NCBI RefSeq assembly: GCF_008728965.1
Contig: NZ_VSMC01000022.1
Span: forward strand, 1-53,608
Origin: Heminiphilus faecis
GTDB taxonomy: Bacteria; Bacteroidota; Bacteroidia; Bacteroidales; Muribaculaceae
Length of the DNA stretch: 53,608 nucleotides
Reading direction: 5' to 3'
Below are positions 1-9,017 of the stretch, in pieces; position 1 is the first letter of the stretch; each line of letters begins with the position of its first letter. Position numbers and translations under genes: made by a program. The notes below the pieces were generated by a model, which was given only the letters and a program-made list of their open reading frames with translations, was not told where the DNA came from and ran no database searches.

Positions 1-93
1 TTCAACGCAAAGATAAAAGCATTCCGTACCCAATTCAGGGGAGTCAGTGACATTAAATTCTTCATGTTCAGACTGGCCACATTATACTCTTGA
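1..93 (+). CDS. C-terminal end of an IS transposase (partial)
   Basis: The first 30 codons of the window are open from base 1 and end in TGA at 91-93. They read FNAKIKAFRTQFRGV, then SDIKFFMFRLATLYS. An FNAKIKxFRxQxRGVxD stretch followed by FxxRL is typical of the C-terminus of DDE transposases of the ISL3-type family common in Bacteroidetes. The rest of the gene lies to the left of the window. Bases 94-239 carry no convincing gene and may be the IS end. The family name is from memory of the motif; that it is a transposase tail is fairly secure. Confidence 0.6.
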   Translation, partial: FNAKIKAFRTQFRGVSDIKFFMFRLATLYS

Positions 94-239
94 CATCTTA
101 CCACCCACCGGGAAAATCCGCTGACCCATGATTTCAAAGGTTCGGCGTGGGCTCCTGATCTGGTCAAGTATGGCGACAGGTGCAGTGGCGGTCTTATGGA
201 GCCTTTTCAGCTTTGTGTCCGTTTTTGAAAGTCGATGCT

Positions 240-1652
240 TTAGTTGGCGGATAGACCGAGCTCCAAGGCCACTTTGTGCATGTAGGTGAGTGCAGCCTCG
301 CGTTCGTTGGGGATGCTTCCGTCAAGTATGGCATTTTTGATGCGCTCCTTTATTACGCCTACCTCGCGCGACGGGCCAAGACCGAAGAACGACATTATTT
401 CTTCGCCTGATACCGGCGGCTGGAAGTTGCGAATGCGGTCTTTTTCCTCAAGCTCCTCCATCTTTTTACGTACGAGTACGAAGTTGTCGAGGAAGCGCCG
501 CACCTTTTCTTGATTCTTGGAGGTGATATCGGCTTCACACAGTATCATGAGGTCCTCGATGTCGTCGCCGGCATCAAATAGGAGGCGGCGTACGGCAGAG
601 TCGGTGACTTCGTCCTCGACAAGGGCTATGGGGCGCATGTGCAGCTCGACTAACTTCTGCACGTACTTCATTTTCTCGTTAAGCGGCAGCCTCATGGCGC
701 GAAATATGCGGGGCACCATTTTTGCTCCTATGAAGTTGTGATTGTGAAAGGTCCATCCGGTTTTCTGGTCCCAGCGCTTTGTGACGGGCTTGGCTATGTC
801 ATGGAGAAGCGCGGCCCATCGCAGCCATACATTGTCGTTTTTGCGGGCTACGTTGTCGACCACGGTGAGCGTGTGCTGGAAATTGTCCTTATGCCCGCGG
901 CCGTTTATAATCTCAACCCCTTTCATCGCATGGAGTTCAGGCATTATATAGCTTAACAGACCGCATGCTTCGAGCAGTTCCCATCCGATCGAGGGTACGG
1001 GCGAAGCCATGATCTTCATCAGTTCGTCGGCTATGCGCTCGCGCGATATGATATTTATGCGTCCGGCGTTGCGGGCTATGGCGTCAAATGTATCGTCATA
1101 TATTGTGAAGCCGAGCTGTGTGGCAAAACGGATGGCCCTCATCATGCGCAGTGGATCGTCGCTGAATGTTATGTCAGGGTCAAGCGGTGTGCGTATAATC
1201 TGGCGGTCCAAATCACCTATGCCGTCGTACGGGTCTATAAGCTGACCGAAGTTGTCGGCATTTACACATACAGCCATGGCGTTTATGGTGAAGTCGCGCC
1301 GGGCAAGGTCATCGTCGAGAGTGCCGTCTTCCACTACGGGTTTGCGGCTGTCATGGCTGTATGACTCACGTCGTGCGCCTACAAACTCGAGTTCTATGCC
1401 ACCGTGTTTGACCTGAGCTGTGCCGAAGTTTCTGAACACGCTGCAGTGCGAGCCTTTGCCAAGTCTATGCGCTACGGCTTCGGCAACCTCGATGCCGCTT
1501 CCTACCGTAACGAAGTCAATATCCTTGGAGTGACGGTGAAGAAAGAGGTCGCGCACATATCCGCCCACGACGTAGCAGGGACGCGACATGCTGTCGGCCA
1601 CCGAGGCTACGGTGTGAAATACCGGAGAATCTATTTTGTCGGCAATCAGCAT
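240..1652 (-). CDS. cca: CCA-adding tRNA nucleotidyltransferase / poly(A) polymerase family, with HD domain
   Basis: This 470-residue protein belongs to the class II nucleotidyltransferase family that builds or repairs the CCA end of tRNA. The head domain shows GG at 30-31, RD at 34-35, the metal-binding DID at 44-46 and RRDFTINA at 118-125. The RNA-binding DPLRMMRAIRFA stretch is near 166-177. An HD phosphohydrolase-type domain follows, with LLHDIAKP and HD at 284-285, as in HD-type CCA enzymes. The start codon lies 15 bases after the stop of the M24 peptidase gene, so it is probably the last gene of that leftward transcript. A poly(A) polymerase role cannot be excluded from sequence alone, but CCA addition is the usual function for the single copy in this phylum. 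Confidence 0.9.
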   Translation of the reverse strand: MLIADKIDSPVFHTVASVADSMSRPCYVVGGYVRDLFLHRHSKDIDFVTVGSGIEVAEAVAHRLGKGSHCSVFRNFGTAQVKHGGIELEFVGARRESYSHDSRKPVVEDGTLDDDLARRDFTINAMAVCVNADNFGQLIDPYDGIGDLDRQIIRTPLDPDITFSDDPLRMMRAIRFATQLGFTIYDDTFDAIARNAGRINIISRERIADELMKIMASPVPSIGWELLEACGLLSYIMPELHAMKGVEIINGRGHKDNFQHTLTVVDNVARKNDNVWLRWAALLHDIAKPVTKRWDQKTGWTFHNHNFIGAKMVPRIFRAMRLPLNEKMKYVQKLVELHMRPIALVEDEVTDSAVRRLLFDAGDDIEDLMILCEADITSKNQEKVRRFLDNFVLVRKKMEELEEKDRIRNFQPPVSGEEIMSFFGLGPSREVGVIKERIKNAILDGSIPNEREAALTYMHKVALELGLSAN

Positions 1653-1667
1653 CTGGCAGAAATTTTA

Positions 1668-2849
1668 TTATATCAAGTCAATGATCTGTTCAGGAGCATC
1701 GGTGATGCGTTCAAGACCGCCGGATGTCACGATATATGTGTTTTCTACGCCTACAGCGCCTACATGTGGAATTACAAACTTCGGTTCCAGTGCTATGACA
1801 TTGTGCTCTGCGAGTATGTCACGGCTGCGTGGGGCAATGACGGGCAGCTCGTTTATCTCGATACCTACCCCGTGTCCTATAAAGCCTGCTTTCTGCTTAT
1901 GTCCCATGAAGTAACGTTCGAGACCGTGTCGCTCTACAATTGACACGGCGAGTTCATACAGTTCGGCTGCCGGTGTACCGGGTTTTCCCGCTTTCTCCAG
2001 AGCACGGCATATCTCGATCGAGCATTGGTGGGCCTCCATGGCTTTATCGTCAAGCTTTCCACAGGAGAACACTCGGGTCATATCGGTCATGTAGCCGGTG
2101 AAGTTGCCGTTGGAGTCGACCATCACCGACATGCCGGGGGTTATGACCGTGCCGTCGGCGCCTACTGGCAATGACGGGTCAAGGCCCGCGCCACCCATCG
2201 CGAAATCGTAAGGAGTGGGAGAGTCGGCATTGTCTCCCGCCAATATGTTTGACATGAAAAACTCCATAGAGTCACCGGCAATGCGGAATATGCCCAGACA
2301 TCCTTCAAGTCGTGAGGCGCGCTCGATTTCGATCTGAAGTTCGATGTCGGTCATGCCCTCTCTGTATAGGCGCGGTATGAGGTCATACACGTGTTGATGC
2401 CTGATGCCTGATCGACGCAACTGTTCAAGTTCGAAGTCGGTTTTTACCGATCGTACCGATTTTATAATAGGCGATGCGTCGACAGGTGTTACTCCGGGGA
2501 ATGCGTTTACAAGCCGTCGGTAGCTTATGACGTCAAGCGAACTTAACTCGTATCCCATAACTGCGGGCAGCCCGACTCCGGCTTCCGACAACAGACCTGC
2601 GATCTGCTCCGGCTTGCGGATGTATTGCACTTTATCGTCGGTTATGCCTTCGGGACGGCGTATGAAGTATGTGGCTGTGCCGGTTGCCGGTATGTATACA
2701 TAGCCGCTGAATACCCTGCCTGATGTATAATATATATTGGCATTATCGGATATAAGCACGGCATCCATGCCGCAGGTCCTTATGGCGTTCTGTAGCCTCG
2801 CGATCCTGAGGTTTATCTCTTCTGCCGGAGTAAGAGCGTGTAGTGTCAT
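1668..2849 (-). CDS. M24 family Xaa-Pro-type metallopeptidase
   Basis: This 393-residue protein (from ATG 2849) has the creatinase/aminopeptidase P fold. An N-terminal creatinase-like domain is followed by the pita-bread catalytic domain. All five expected metal ligands are visible in order: Asp in VMVDSNG, Asp in YMTDMTRVF, His in GHGVGIEINE, Glu in IALEPKF and Glu in GVENTYIV. It probably cleaves N-terminal residues before proline, or proline dipeptides, in the cytosol; no signal peptide is seen. The reading frame is open a further 26 codons upstream, but that stretch overlaps the end of gldH and is not protein-like, so the internal start MTLHALTPAEE was chosen. It lies 16 bases after gldH and 15 bases before cca. 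Confidence 0.87.
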   Translation of the reverse strand: MTLHALTPAEEINLRIARLQNAIRTCGMDAVLISDNANIYYTSGRVFSGYVYIPATGTATYFIRRPEGITDDKVQYIRKPEQIAGLLSEAGVGLPAVMGYELSSLDVISYRRLVNAFPGVTPVDASPIIKSVRSVKTDFELEQLRRSGIRHQHVYDLIPRLYREGMTDIELQIEIERASRLEGCLGIFRIAGDSMEFFMSNILAGDNADSPTPYDFAMGGAGLDPSLPVGADGTVITPGMSVMVDSNGNFTGYMTDMTRVFSCGKLDDKAMEAHQCSIEICRALEKAGKPGTPAAELYELAVSIVERHGLERYFMGHKQKAGFIGHGVGIEINELPVIAPRSRDILAEHNVIALEPKFVIPHVGAVGVENTYIVTSGGLERITDAPEQIIDLI

Positions 2850-2865
2850 TTTGATTGATGTCAAA

Positions 2866-3339
2866 TTAATTACTTTCTGTCGAAACGAATGTGATACCCA
2901 ATTGTTCAACGTCGGGCAATGTATCAAGTCGCATGATGTGCCTTACTGTTATCGTGTCGCCTCTTGACAGCCGGGTGATACCGTGTACGGTGTCGCTGTA
3001 CTGGTATGTGGCTCCGAAGCCGTTGCCATACCAGCGGCCATAGATGTCGGCCAACCGCAGATTAAGGGTGTCGCGGCTTGTTGTTTGAACTCCGCTTCGT
3101 CGCGTCAATTCGAGCCACAGGTTGCTGTACGGATAGTTGTTGTTATGGCGTACGGCTACTGTAAGTGTACCGGTGGCTACTGAGTCGGCAATATCGGTGA
3201 TGAAAGACAGAGTGTCGTCATAAATCCATCCCGACGGTGACAGATTTCGAAATTCGCTGTAGTCATTCTGTCGGGAAGAACATGCTCCCAGACCGATTGA
3301 AAACAGCACCGTCATATACACTCCGAGGAGCTTATTCAT
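2866..3339 (-). CDS. gldH: Gliding-motility-type lipoprotein GldH
   Basis: This is a 157-residue secreted lipoprotein. The signal peptide ends in a lipobox, SIGLGAC, with the lipid-bearing Cys at residue 20. The mature part is a small beta-rich domain with spaced aromatic and threonine residues and YPYSNLWLEL and ADIYGRWYGNG segments typical of GldH. In gliding Flavobacteria GldH is needed for motility and the type IX secretion machinery; in non-gliding Bacteroidales it is widely conserved with unclear role. The start overlaps the stop of ricT by eight bases, a common arrangement in this phylum. The frame is open further upstream but is only an overlap with the basic tail of ricT, so the lipobox decides the start. 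Confidence 0.8.
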   Translation of the reverse strand: MNKLLGVYMTVLFSIGLGACSSRQNDYSEFRNLSPSGWIYDDTLSFITDIADSVATGTLTVAVRHNNNYPYSNLWLELTRRSGVQTTSRDTLNLRLADIYGRWYGNGFGATYQYSDTVHGITRLSRGDTITVRHIMRLDTLPDVEQLGITFVSTESN

Positions 3340-4600
3340 CGGTTTTCGGTGAAGTGGGTTTCTTGTTTTCCTTATGTTGTGCGCCTGTCTCTCCGTTGCG
3401 TTGCGCATTTTGATTTTGGCGGCGGTTGTTGTCTCCGCGGGAGGAGCGATCGTTTCTCGGCGGCCTGTTGCCTCCGTTGTTCTCGCGTTGTCCCGGCTGA
3501 CTATTGCCGCGCTGCTGCGACGGAGTGCCTTTTTTCTTTTTCTTCTTGGCTTTGTCAAAGCGGGTAACACTGTCCTGCCCTACGAGGTCGACAAACTCCG
3601 TGCGCTCCTTCTGCTTTTCTAACCCTTCGACATTGAGCTTTTCGGGCTTCTCTCCACGTTTGTTCATGTTGATGATGTCGAAGACTCTGTCGGCGCTGAC
3701 AGTCACCAGATTGGCCGGCACAGACTTGTCGGTCGAGTATGTCATCTCGCGTTTGAATATGTCGGTCTTGAAGTGGTAGTAAGTAGAGTCGGCTGTCTCA
3801 AGTGCTATTTCACGCGAAGGCATACGCTTTATGCTTTCCACATAGGTGTCCACCTCAAAATTGAGACAGCATTTGAGTTTGGCGCACTGACCGGCGAGTT
3901 TCTGCGGGTTAAGCGATATGTCTTGGTAACGTGCGGCGCTTGTGGCTACCGATACGAAGTTGGTCATCCAGCTTGCGCAGCACAGCTGGCGTCCGCACGG
4001 ACCTATGCCGCCTATGCGTCCGGCTTCCTGCCGTGCTCCTATCTGCTTCATTTCAATGCGCACCTTGAATGTCTCGGCAAGGACTTTTATAAGCTGCCTG
4101 AAGTCAACACGTTCGTCGGCTATGTAGTAGAATATGGCTTTGTTGCCGTCACCCTGATACTCGACGTCGCCTATCTTCATGTTGAGTTTGAGGCTTTCGG
4201 CTATTTTCCGGGAACGTATCATTGTGTCGTTCTCCTTGGCCTTGGCTTCCTCGTATTTTTCGAGATCGGCGGGTTTGGCCTTGCGAAATATACGACGTAT
4301 CTCCGCATCGGGTTTTACATTGGCTTTTTTCATCTGCAGGGCCACAAGCTGACCGGTAAGGGTCACCTGACCTATGTCATGGCCCGGAGATGCCTCTACC
4401 GCTACCATATCGCCTATGGCGAGGTCAAGATTGGCGCTGTTTTTATAAAAGCCTTTGCGGGTATTCTTGAACTGGACTTCGACCATGTCAAAGTCGGCAT
4501 AACCGCCGGGAATGTCTTCGAGCCAGTTGTAACAATGCAACTTACCCCGCGGCGGTGTATTGCGGCATTGGTTGCAGTTGTCTTTATCTTCTTTTCCCAT
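3332..4600 (-). CDS. ricT: PSP1-domain protein, RicT family
   Basis: This is a 422-residue cytosolic protein of the PSP1/RicT (YaaT) family. In Bacillus, RicT forms a complex with RicA and RicF that carries iron-sulfur clusters and helps RNase Y mature mRNA. The core around 35-290 contains FYYIADERVDFRQLIK, GGIGPCGRQLCC at 197-208 and CAKLKCC at 239-245, the usual cluster of cysteines. Extra cysteines occur at 9, 12 and 23. The last 80 or so residues are a low-complexity Arg/Asn/Gln/Lys tail, likely disordered and RNA-binding. It starts 20 bases after the stop of rny, which fits an RNase Y partner made from the same transcript. That link is inference from Bacillus. Confidence 0.87.
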   Translation of the reverse strand: MGKEDKDNCNQCRNTPPRGKLHCYNWLEDIPGGYADFDMVEVQFKNTRKGFYKNSANLDLAIGDMVAVEASPGHDIGQVTLTGQLVALQMKKANVKPDAEIRRIFRKAKPADLEKYEEAKAKENDTMIRSRKIAESLKLNMKIGDVEYQGDGNKAIFYYIADERVDFRQLIKVLAETFKVRIEMKQIGARQEAGRIGGIGPCGRQLCCASWMTNFVSVATSAARYQDISLNPQKLAGQCAKLKCCLNFEVDTYVESIKRMPSREIALETADSTYYHFKTDIFKREMTYSTDKSVPANLVTVSADRVFDIINMNKRGEKPEKLNVEGLEKQKERTEFVDLVGQDSVTRFDKAKKKKKKGTPSQQRGNSQPGQRENNGGNRPPRNDRSSRGDNNRRQNQNAQRNGETGAQHKENKKPTSPKTDE

Positions 4601-4620
4601 AACGGTGAATTGCGGTTTGA

Positions 4621-6165
4621 TTATTTAGCTACGCTTACGGCACGAGTCTCGCGAATCACGGTTATTTTCACTTGTCCGGGATAAGTCATCTCGTCCTGAA
4701 TACGCTTGGCTATTTCAGCTGACAGACGTTCGGTTTCGGCATCGTCGATCTTGTCTGCTCCTACTATGACACGCAGCTCACGACCGGCCTGCAAGGCATA
4801 AGTCTTTACAACTCCGGGGTAGGAGAGTGCAAGACGCTCAAGGTCGTTAAGACGCTTGAGGTAGGCTTCGACTATCTCCCGGCGTGCTCCGGGACGGGCA
4901 CCCGAAATGGCGTCGCACACCTGTACTATGGGTGCGAGCAGTGTGGTCTGTTCGATTTCATCGTGGTGAGCACCGATGGCATTGCATATCTCGGGCTTTT
5001 CCTTGTACTTTTCAGCCAGTTTCATGCCAAGTAGTGCGTGGGGCAGTTCCGGTTCTTCATCAGGCACTTTGCCTATGTCGTGCAGTAGTCCTGCGCGGCG
5101 TGCCTTCTTGGGGTTAAGGCCGAGTTCCGCAGCCATTATAGCACACAGATTGGCTGTCTCGCGTGAGTGCTGGAGCAGGTTCTGTCCGTAGCTCGAACGA
5201 TACTTCATTTTTCCTACAAGCCTTATAAGGTCAGGATGCAGGCCGTGTATTCCGAGATCGATCGTGGTGCGTTTTCCTGTTTCCACAATCTCTTCCTCTA
5301 TTTGTTTGCGTACTTTGGCCACAACCTCTTCGATGCGTGCCGGGTGGATGCGTCCGTCGGCAACGAGCTGGTGCAGGGCTAAACGGGCTATCTCACGGCG
5401 CACGGGGTCGAAGCCTGAAAGCACGATGGCGTCGGGAGTGTCGTCGACTATTATCTCTATGCCTGTAGCAGCTTCGAGAGCTCGTATGTTGCGGCCTTCA
5501 CGGCCGATTATGCGGCCTTTGATGTCGTCGGAGTCTATGTGAAATACGGTTACCGAATTTTCAATGGCGGTTTCCGTAGCCACACGCTGTATCGACTGCA
5601 CTACTATGCGCTTGGCTTCCTTGTTGGCGGTCAGCTTGGCCTCATCCATTATGTCGTTTATATAGCCGGCTGCAGCGGTTTTTGCTTCGTCGCGCAGTGA
5701 CTCGATAAGACGTTCTTTCGCTTCATCGGCCGACAGCCCCGATATGTGCTCAAGCGCTTCCTGAGCGCTGCGTGTGAGCTTGTCGAGTTCAACCTTTTTA
5801 TCGTCAAGGGCGGCTTCCTGAGCGTCAAGACCTGCTTTTGCAGCGTCGATTTCGTTGCGTCGGCGGGCAAGTTCGCCTTGCTGCTGGTTAAGCTGGAGTT
5901 CGCGCTGTTTTACGCGGGCTTCCGACTGCTGTATTTTGGATAGCCGTGAATTGGCCTGCTTCTCCGCCTCGGCCTTTATCTGGAGCTCTTCCTCCCGCAC
6001 TTCAAGCATTTTTTTCTGTTTAAGCATTTCCGCTTCCTGACGGGCTTCGTCAACTATTATCTTGGCTTGAGTGCGTGCCGATCTTTTCTGAATTATAACG
6101 GTGATCACTACAGCAAGAATTGCTGTTATCACCGATACTGCGATGTATATAAAAATGTTGTACAT
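4621..6165 (-). CDS. rny: Ribonuclease Y
   Basis: This is a 514-residue membrane-anchored endoribonuclease that starts mRNA decay. One transmembrane helix (about 4-25) is followed by a long charged coiled coil rich in Glu/Lys/Ala (about 30-195). A KH RNA-binding domain with [13 protein letters not shown] has its GREG loop at 221-224. The HD catalytic domain has LLHDIGK, with HD at 362-363. Length and domain order match the family. It lies between zapA (upstream, past a strong hairpin) and ricT, whose product is a known partner in Firmicutes. Confidence 0.96.
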   Translation of the reverse strand: MYNIFIYIAVSVITAILAVVITVIIQKRSARTQAKIIVDEARQEAEMLKQKKMLEVREEELQIKAEAEKQANSRLSKIQQSEARVKQRELQLNQQQGELARRRNEIDAAKAGLDAQEAALDDKKVELDKLTRSAQEALEHISGLSADEAKERLIESLRDEAKTAAAGYINDIMDEAKLTANKEAKRIVVQSIQRVATETAIENSVTVFHIDSDDIKGRIIGREGRNIRALEAATGIEIIVDDTPDAIVLSGFDPVRREIARLALHQLVADGRIHPARIEEVVAKVRKQIEEEIVETGKRTTIDLGIHGLHPDLIRLVGKMKYRSSYGQNLLQHSRETANLCAIMAAELGLNPKKARRAGLLHDIGKVPDEEPELPHALLGMKLAEKYKEKPEICNAIGAHHDEIEQTTLLAPIVQVCDAISGARPGARREIVEAYLKRLNDLERLALSYPGVVKTYALQAGRELRVIVGADKIDDAETERLSAEIAKRIQDEMTYPGQVKITVIRETRAVSVAK

Positions 6166-6204
6166 GATATGTGAGTTAATGATTAGTCACAATAAAATAA
6201 AAAT

Positions 6205-6241
6205 GCACTGACAATCCTGCCTGAAGGCCGATTGTAAGTGC
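6205..6241 (-). terminator. Hairpin terminator or attenuator between zapA and rny
   Basis: Bases 6205-6241 form a long stem: GCACT pairs with AGTGC, ACAATC with GATTGT, and CCT with AGG, with small bulges. On the minus strand it is followed by a T-rich run. It lies between the zapA stop (6281) and the rny start (6165), so it probably ends most zapA transcripts and lets some pass into rny. Confidence 0.6.
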
Positions 6242-6280
6242 GGTTAAACGTTAAAAAATATGCTCTACCATATGACGGAG

Positions 6281-6574
6281 TCATTCGACTTTCAGCAGTA
6301 TCCGGTCGAGTTCTTCCTCGAATTTACGCAACACTTCGTCCGTGTTCTCGTTTTTGCGCTGTTCGAGCACATAGAGCTTGGCAAAGTGTACGGCCACCAT
6401 TCCTAACACGTCCTTTGACGTCTTGTCCTGCGGCTTGTCGCCCATCCACTTGCTCCACACGCGGTTTACGTAGTATTCGGCAAGTCTTACGGCTTCTTCG
6501 TCTTTTCGGGTAACCTGCATGCCTATGTGGGCAAGGTCGGCTACCTTTATGGTTATATTCAGTTTATCTTTCAT
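6281..6574 (-). CDS. zapA: Cell division protein ZapA-like
   Basis: This 97-residue protein matches ZapA: an N-terminal beta-rich head (LNITIKVADLAHIGMQVTRKDEE) and a C-terminal helix for coiled-coil dimerisation (KLYVLEQRKNENTDEVL). ZapA binds FtsZ and bundles its filaments at mid-cell. The residues RLAEYYVNRVWSKWM, instead of the usual AAxxLxxRI, are a common variation in Bacteroidetes. It starts four bases after the stop of the small coiled-coil gene upstream, so the two are co-transcribed. Confidence 0.8.
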   Translation of the reverse strand: MKDKLNITIKVADLAHIGMQVTRKDEEAVRLAEYYVNRVWSKWMGDKPQDKTSKDVLGMVAVHFAKLYVLEQRKNENTDEVLRKFEEELDRILLKVE

Positions 6575-6578
6575 TGCA

Positions 6579-6872
6579 TCATTCGCTTAATTCCGAGATG
6601 CATCTGTCGATTTCCCGCACTAATTTGGTTAACTTGGCCCTGCTTGACTCTACGTCGCGGCGGTCGGGGTGAGCTATTGTGACAACGGTCAGATATTCGA
6701 TGCGGCTTTTAAGCTGTCTTATCTCTTCATTAAGACGTGTCACGGTCTGTTCCAACTCTTTGACGCGGGCTTCAGCGCTTGTTTTCCCACGGAGCACTTC
6801 ATTGTAGCGCTCGGTCAAAAACTCCGTTTTACGGCTGATACGTTGCAGTGTCTGCTGTAAATCGCTCGCCAT
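6579..6872 (-). CDS. Small coiled-coil protein upstream of zapA (ZapB-like)
   Basis: This 97-residue acidic/basic protein is almost wholly coiled coil, with heptads through TERYNEVLRGKTSAEARVKELEQ in two blocks. It ends in a helix, LTKLVREIDRCISELSE. It directly precedes zapA with a four-base gap. Proteins of this size and place are often annotated ZapB-like in Bacteroidetes, but there is no sequence signature strong enough to name it. A role in division is inferred from position and coiled-coil form. Confidence 0.65.
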   Translation of the reverse strand: MASDLQQTLQRISRKTEFLTERYNEVLRGKTSAEARVKELEQTVTRLNEEIRQLKSRIEYLTVVTIAHPDRRDVESSRAKLTKLVREIDRCISELSE

Positions 6873-6888
6873 TTATACCAAATTTTTA

Positions 6889-6918
6889 CAAAAGTAATAC
6901 AAATATCTTATAATACAA
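6889..6918 (-). promoter_or_regulatory. Promoter for the zapB-like/zapA operon
   Basis: On the minus strand TTG (6918-6916) is followed after 19 bases by TACTTTTG (6896-6889), a match to the Bacteroidetes -33/-7 pattern. The start codon at 6872 is only about ten bases past the expected transcript start. Confidence 0.6.
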
Positions 6919-6964
6919 TAGTTTTGGCTTAAAATTTATCATCACCGATGTACGGTATACGCTG

Positions 6965-8383
6965 TCACAGTACGGGACTGAGAAGCCTGAACATTGATTC
7001 TTTGGCCTTTTGCCATGCCGGACGCTTGCGCCACATTGAAGTGCTCAGGCGAGTACAGTTGTTGAGATCATCGAAGAATATATCGCTTAGTTCCGAGTTG
7101 ATTTCCCGTGAATATATGAAGATGTTGCTCTCAAAATTGTGTTCGAAACTGCGGAAATCAATATTGGCCGAACCTACCGAGGCAAACTCGTCATCGACGA
7201 GTACGGTCTTGGCATGCAGCATGCCGGCGTCATAAAGATATACCTTTATGCCGGCAAGCATACACTCCATGATGTAGGAGTAGGAGGCATAGGTAAGTAT
7301 TTTGGAGTCGCTTTTGGCCGGCAGCATCAGTCTTACGTCCACTTTGGCGAGTGCTACCGCCTGAAGCGTGCGCAGCAGACTTTCTGTGGGCAGAAAGTAT
7401 GGAGTCTGTATGAATACGCGTTTTCGTGCATTGGCTATGGCTTTCTGAAATACCATGGCTATATTGCTCCATTGGCTTGTGGGGCCGCTTGTCATCATCT
7501 GGATACCGGCGTTGAAGCGTGGCTTGTCGCGACGTGACGTATTGGCGCTCTCGTCAAGCAATGACTGTCCCATGAAGCTCCAGTCAACGGCAAATGCATA
7601 TTGCAGGCCGCCTACAGCCGGTCCGGTTATGCGCATGTGGGTGTCACGCCATACTCCATATGGCACACCTTCGATGTATCGGTCGGCTATATTCATTCCT
7701 CCGATATAGCCGGTCTCTCCGTCGATTATGACGAGCTTGCGGTGGTTTCGCCAGTTTATGCGGGTTGCAAATACCGGAAATGTGACTCTGAAAAATGGGT
7801 AGACGTCTATTCCTGCATCAGACATTCGCTTGAAAAACTTGGTTTTGGTCGACAGAGAGCCTATGTGGTCGTAAATGATTCTTACTTTTACTCCTTCGCC
7901 GGCTTTTTTTATGAGTATGTCGGCTATGGTGTTGCCGATTTTGTCATCTTTAAATATGTAATATTCGAGATGTATGTATGAGTGCGCGTTCTGAAGGTCG
8001 GCTATGAGCGCGTCAAATTTGGCGCGACCCGATGTGAATATGTCTATTTTGTTGCCGGGGTAGTATATCGACCCGTTCAGAGTGCGGGCCATCTTGATCT
8101 GCTGTTTGCTCGCCTGAGTCAGCGTCAGCGAGGCTATGTCGATGCTTTTGAACGACTCACGCTTGCGGAGCCGGCGGCGGTTGCGCCTTGTTATCATGCG
8201 GGTGTTTTTAAGGCTTCTTCCGAAGAATATGTAGAGTACCGCACCGAAGACGGGTACCATCAGCAACACCGTAATCCAAGCCAATGACTTGACCGGATTG
8301 CGGTTTTCCGACAGCACCACGGCGATAAGGCTTATTATCGTACCTATGTAGGCTGCCATCAATACGATGTAGTACCATGCCAT
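6965..8383 (-). CDS. cls: Cardiolipin synthase (phospholipase D family)
   Basis: This is a 472-residue membrane enzyme. Two N-terminal transmembrane helices (about 4-24 and 33-54) precede two phospholipase D domains. HKD motif 1 is HRKLVIID with His214, Lys216 and Asp221. Motif 2 is HAKTVLVD with His390, Lys392 and Asp397. Length and layout match bacterial Cls, which joins two phosphatidylglycerols, or PG with PE or CDP-DAG, into cardiolipin at the inner membrane. It stands alone: 92 bases separate it from the zapA operon downstream and 166 bases from rplI upstream, with the ribosomal operon terminator between. Confidence 0.93.
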   Translation of the reverse strand: MAWYYIVLMAAYIGTIISLIAVVLSENRNPVKSLAWITVLLMVPVFGAVLYIFFGRSLKNTRMITRRNRRRLRKRESFKSIDIASLTLTQASKQQIKMARTLNGSIYYPGNKIDIFTSGRAKFDALIADLQNAHSYIHLEYYIFKDDKIGNTIADILIKKAGEGVKVRIIYDHIGSLSTKTKFFKRMSDAGIDVYPFFRVTFPVFATRINWRNHRKLVIIDGETGYIGGMNIADRYIEGVPYGVWRDTHMRITGPAVGGLQYAFAVDWSFMGQSLLDESANTSRRDKPRFNAGIQMMTSGPTSQWSNIAMVFQKAIANARKRVFIQTPYFLPTESLLRTLQAVALAKVDVRLMLPAKSDSKILTYASYSYIMECMLAGIKVYLYDAGMLHAKTVLVDDEFASVGSANIDFRSFEHNFESNIFIYSREINSELSDIFFDDLNNCTRLSTSMWRKRPAWQKAKESMFRLLSPVL

Positions 8384-8491
8384 TTTTGTAGTAAATCGTG
8401 ATGATAATAGCCGCTAAGATAGTAAAAAGAAATCAATCAAAAAAGTATCGGCGCAAAAAGCCGTGTTAAATGATATGCGCTGACATGAAAA

Positions 8492-8522
8492 ACGGGAAAA
8501 CGTCATCGCGACGTTTTCCCGT
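8492..8522 (-). terminator. Terminator of the rpsF-rpsR-rplI operon
   Basis: ACGGGAAAACGTC at 8492-8504 pairs with GACGTTTTCCCGT at 8510-8522 around a short loop. On the minus strand the stem is followed by TTTT. It lies 28 bases after the rplI stop. Confidence 0.85.
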
Positions 8523-8549
8523 ACGTTATGAATAGTATTTTGGAATTGA

Positions 8550-8996
8550 TTATTCTTCAGCTAAAACTTCGAAGGGAAGCTCAACAGCGACTTCCTTGTG
8601 AAGGTTGATGGTGCAAGAATATTTGCCGGGTTCTTTAATGGAGCCTTTGATGACAATAAGCTTGCGGTCAACATTCTGTCCGAGTTTTTCAAGAGCCTCG
8701 GCGATAGTGGCGGCGTTTACCGAGCCGAAGATGGTGCCGGCGGCGCTGGTCTTGGCTGTGATGGTAAGAGCTACTTTTTCGAGTTCTGCAGCCAAAGCTT
8801 CTGCGTCGGCTTTGATTTTTGCGAGCTTGTGAGCGCGCTGACGCTGATTTTCAGCAAGTACTTTAAGAGCCGATTCAGTAGCTATCACTGCCTTGCCCTG
8901 AGGGATGAGGTAGTTACGGCCGTAGCCGTTTTTTACTTCAACGACATCGTCCTTGTAGCCTAAACCGGTGATGTCTTCTTTCAATATAATTTTCAT
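8550..8996 (-). CDS. rplI: 50S ribosomal protein L9
   Basis: This 148-residue protein has the two-domain form of L9. The N-terminal rRNA-binding domain reads MKIILKEDITGLGYKDDVVE and NGYGRNYLIPQGKAV. A long connecting helix follows (about 40-80), then the C-terminal domain with GTIFGSVNAATIAEAL. It is the last gene of the rpsF-rpsR-rplI operon and is followed by a strong terminator. Confidence 0.97.
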   Translation of the reverse strand: MKIILKEDITGLGYKDDVVEVKNGYGRNYLIPQGKAVIATESALKVLAENQRQRAHKLAKIKADAEALAAELEKVALTITAKTSAAGTIFGSVNAATIAEALEKLGQNVDRKLIVIKGSIKEPGKYSCTINLHKEVAVELPFEVLAEE

Positions 8997-9017
8997 AATT
9001 ACTGTCTGTTGTTAAGA

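Noticed and set aside
3773-4684. Open frame of 303 codons on the plus strand opposite ricT/rny
   Set aside because: It lies fully opposite well-supported genes, and its residues (Tyr/Gly/Val-rich, no domain) are typical antisense shadow.
6166-6280. Possible 6S RNA next to zapA
   Set aside because: 6S RNA lies near zapA in some bacteria, but this spacer is only 115 bases and its structure is a simple terminator-like stem.
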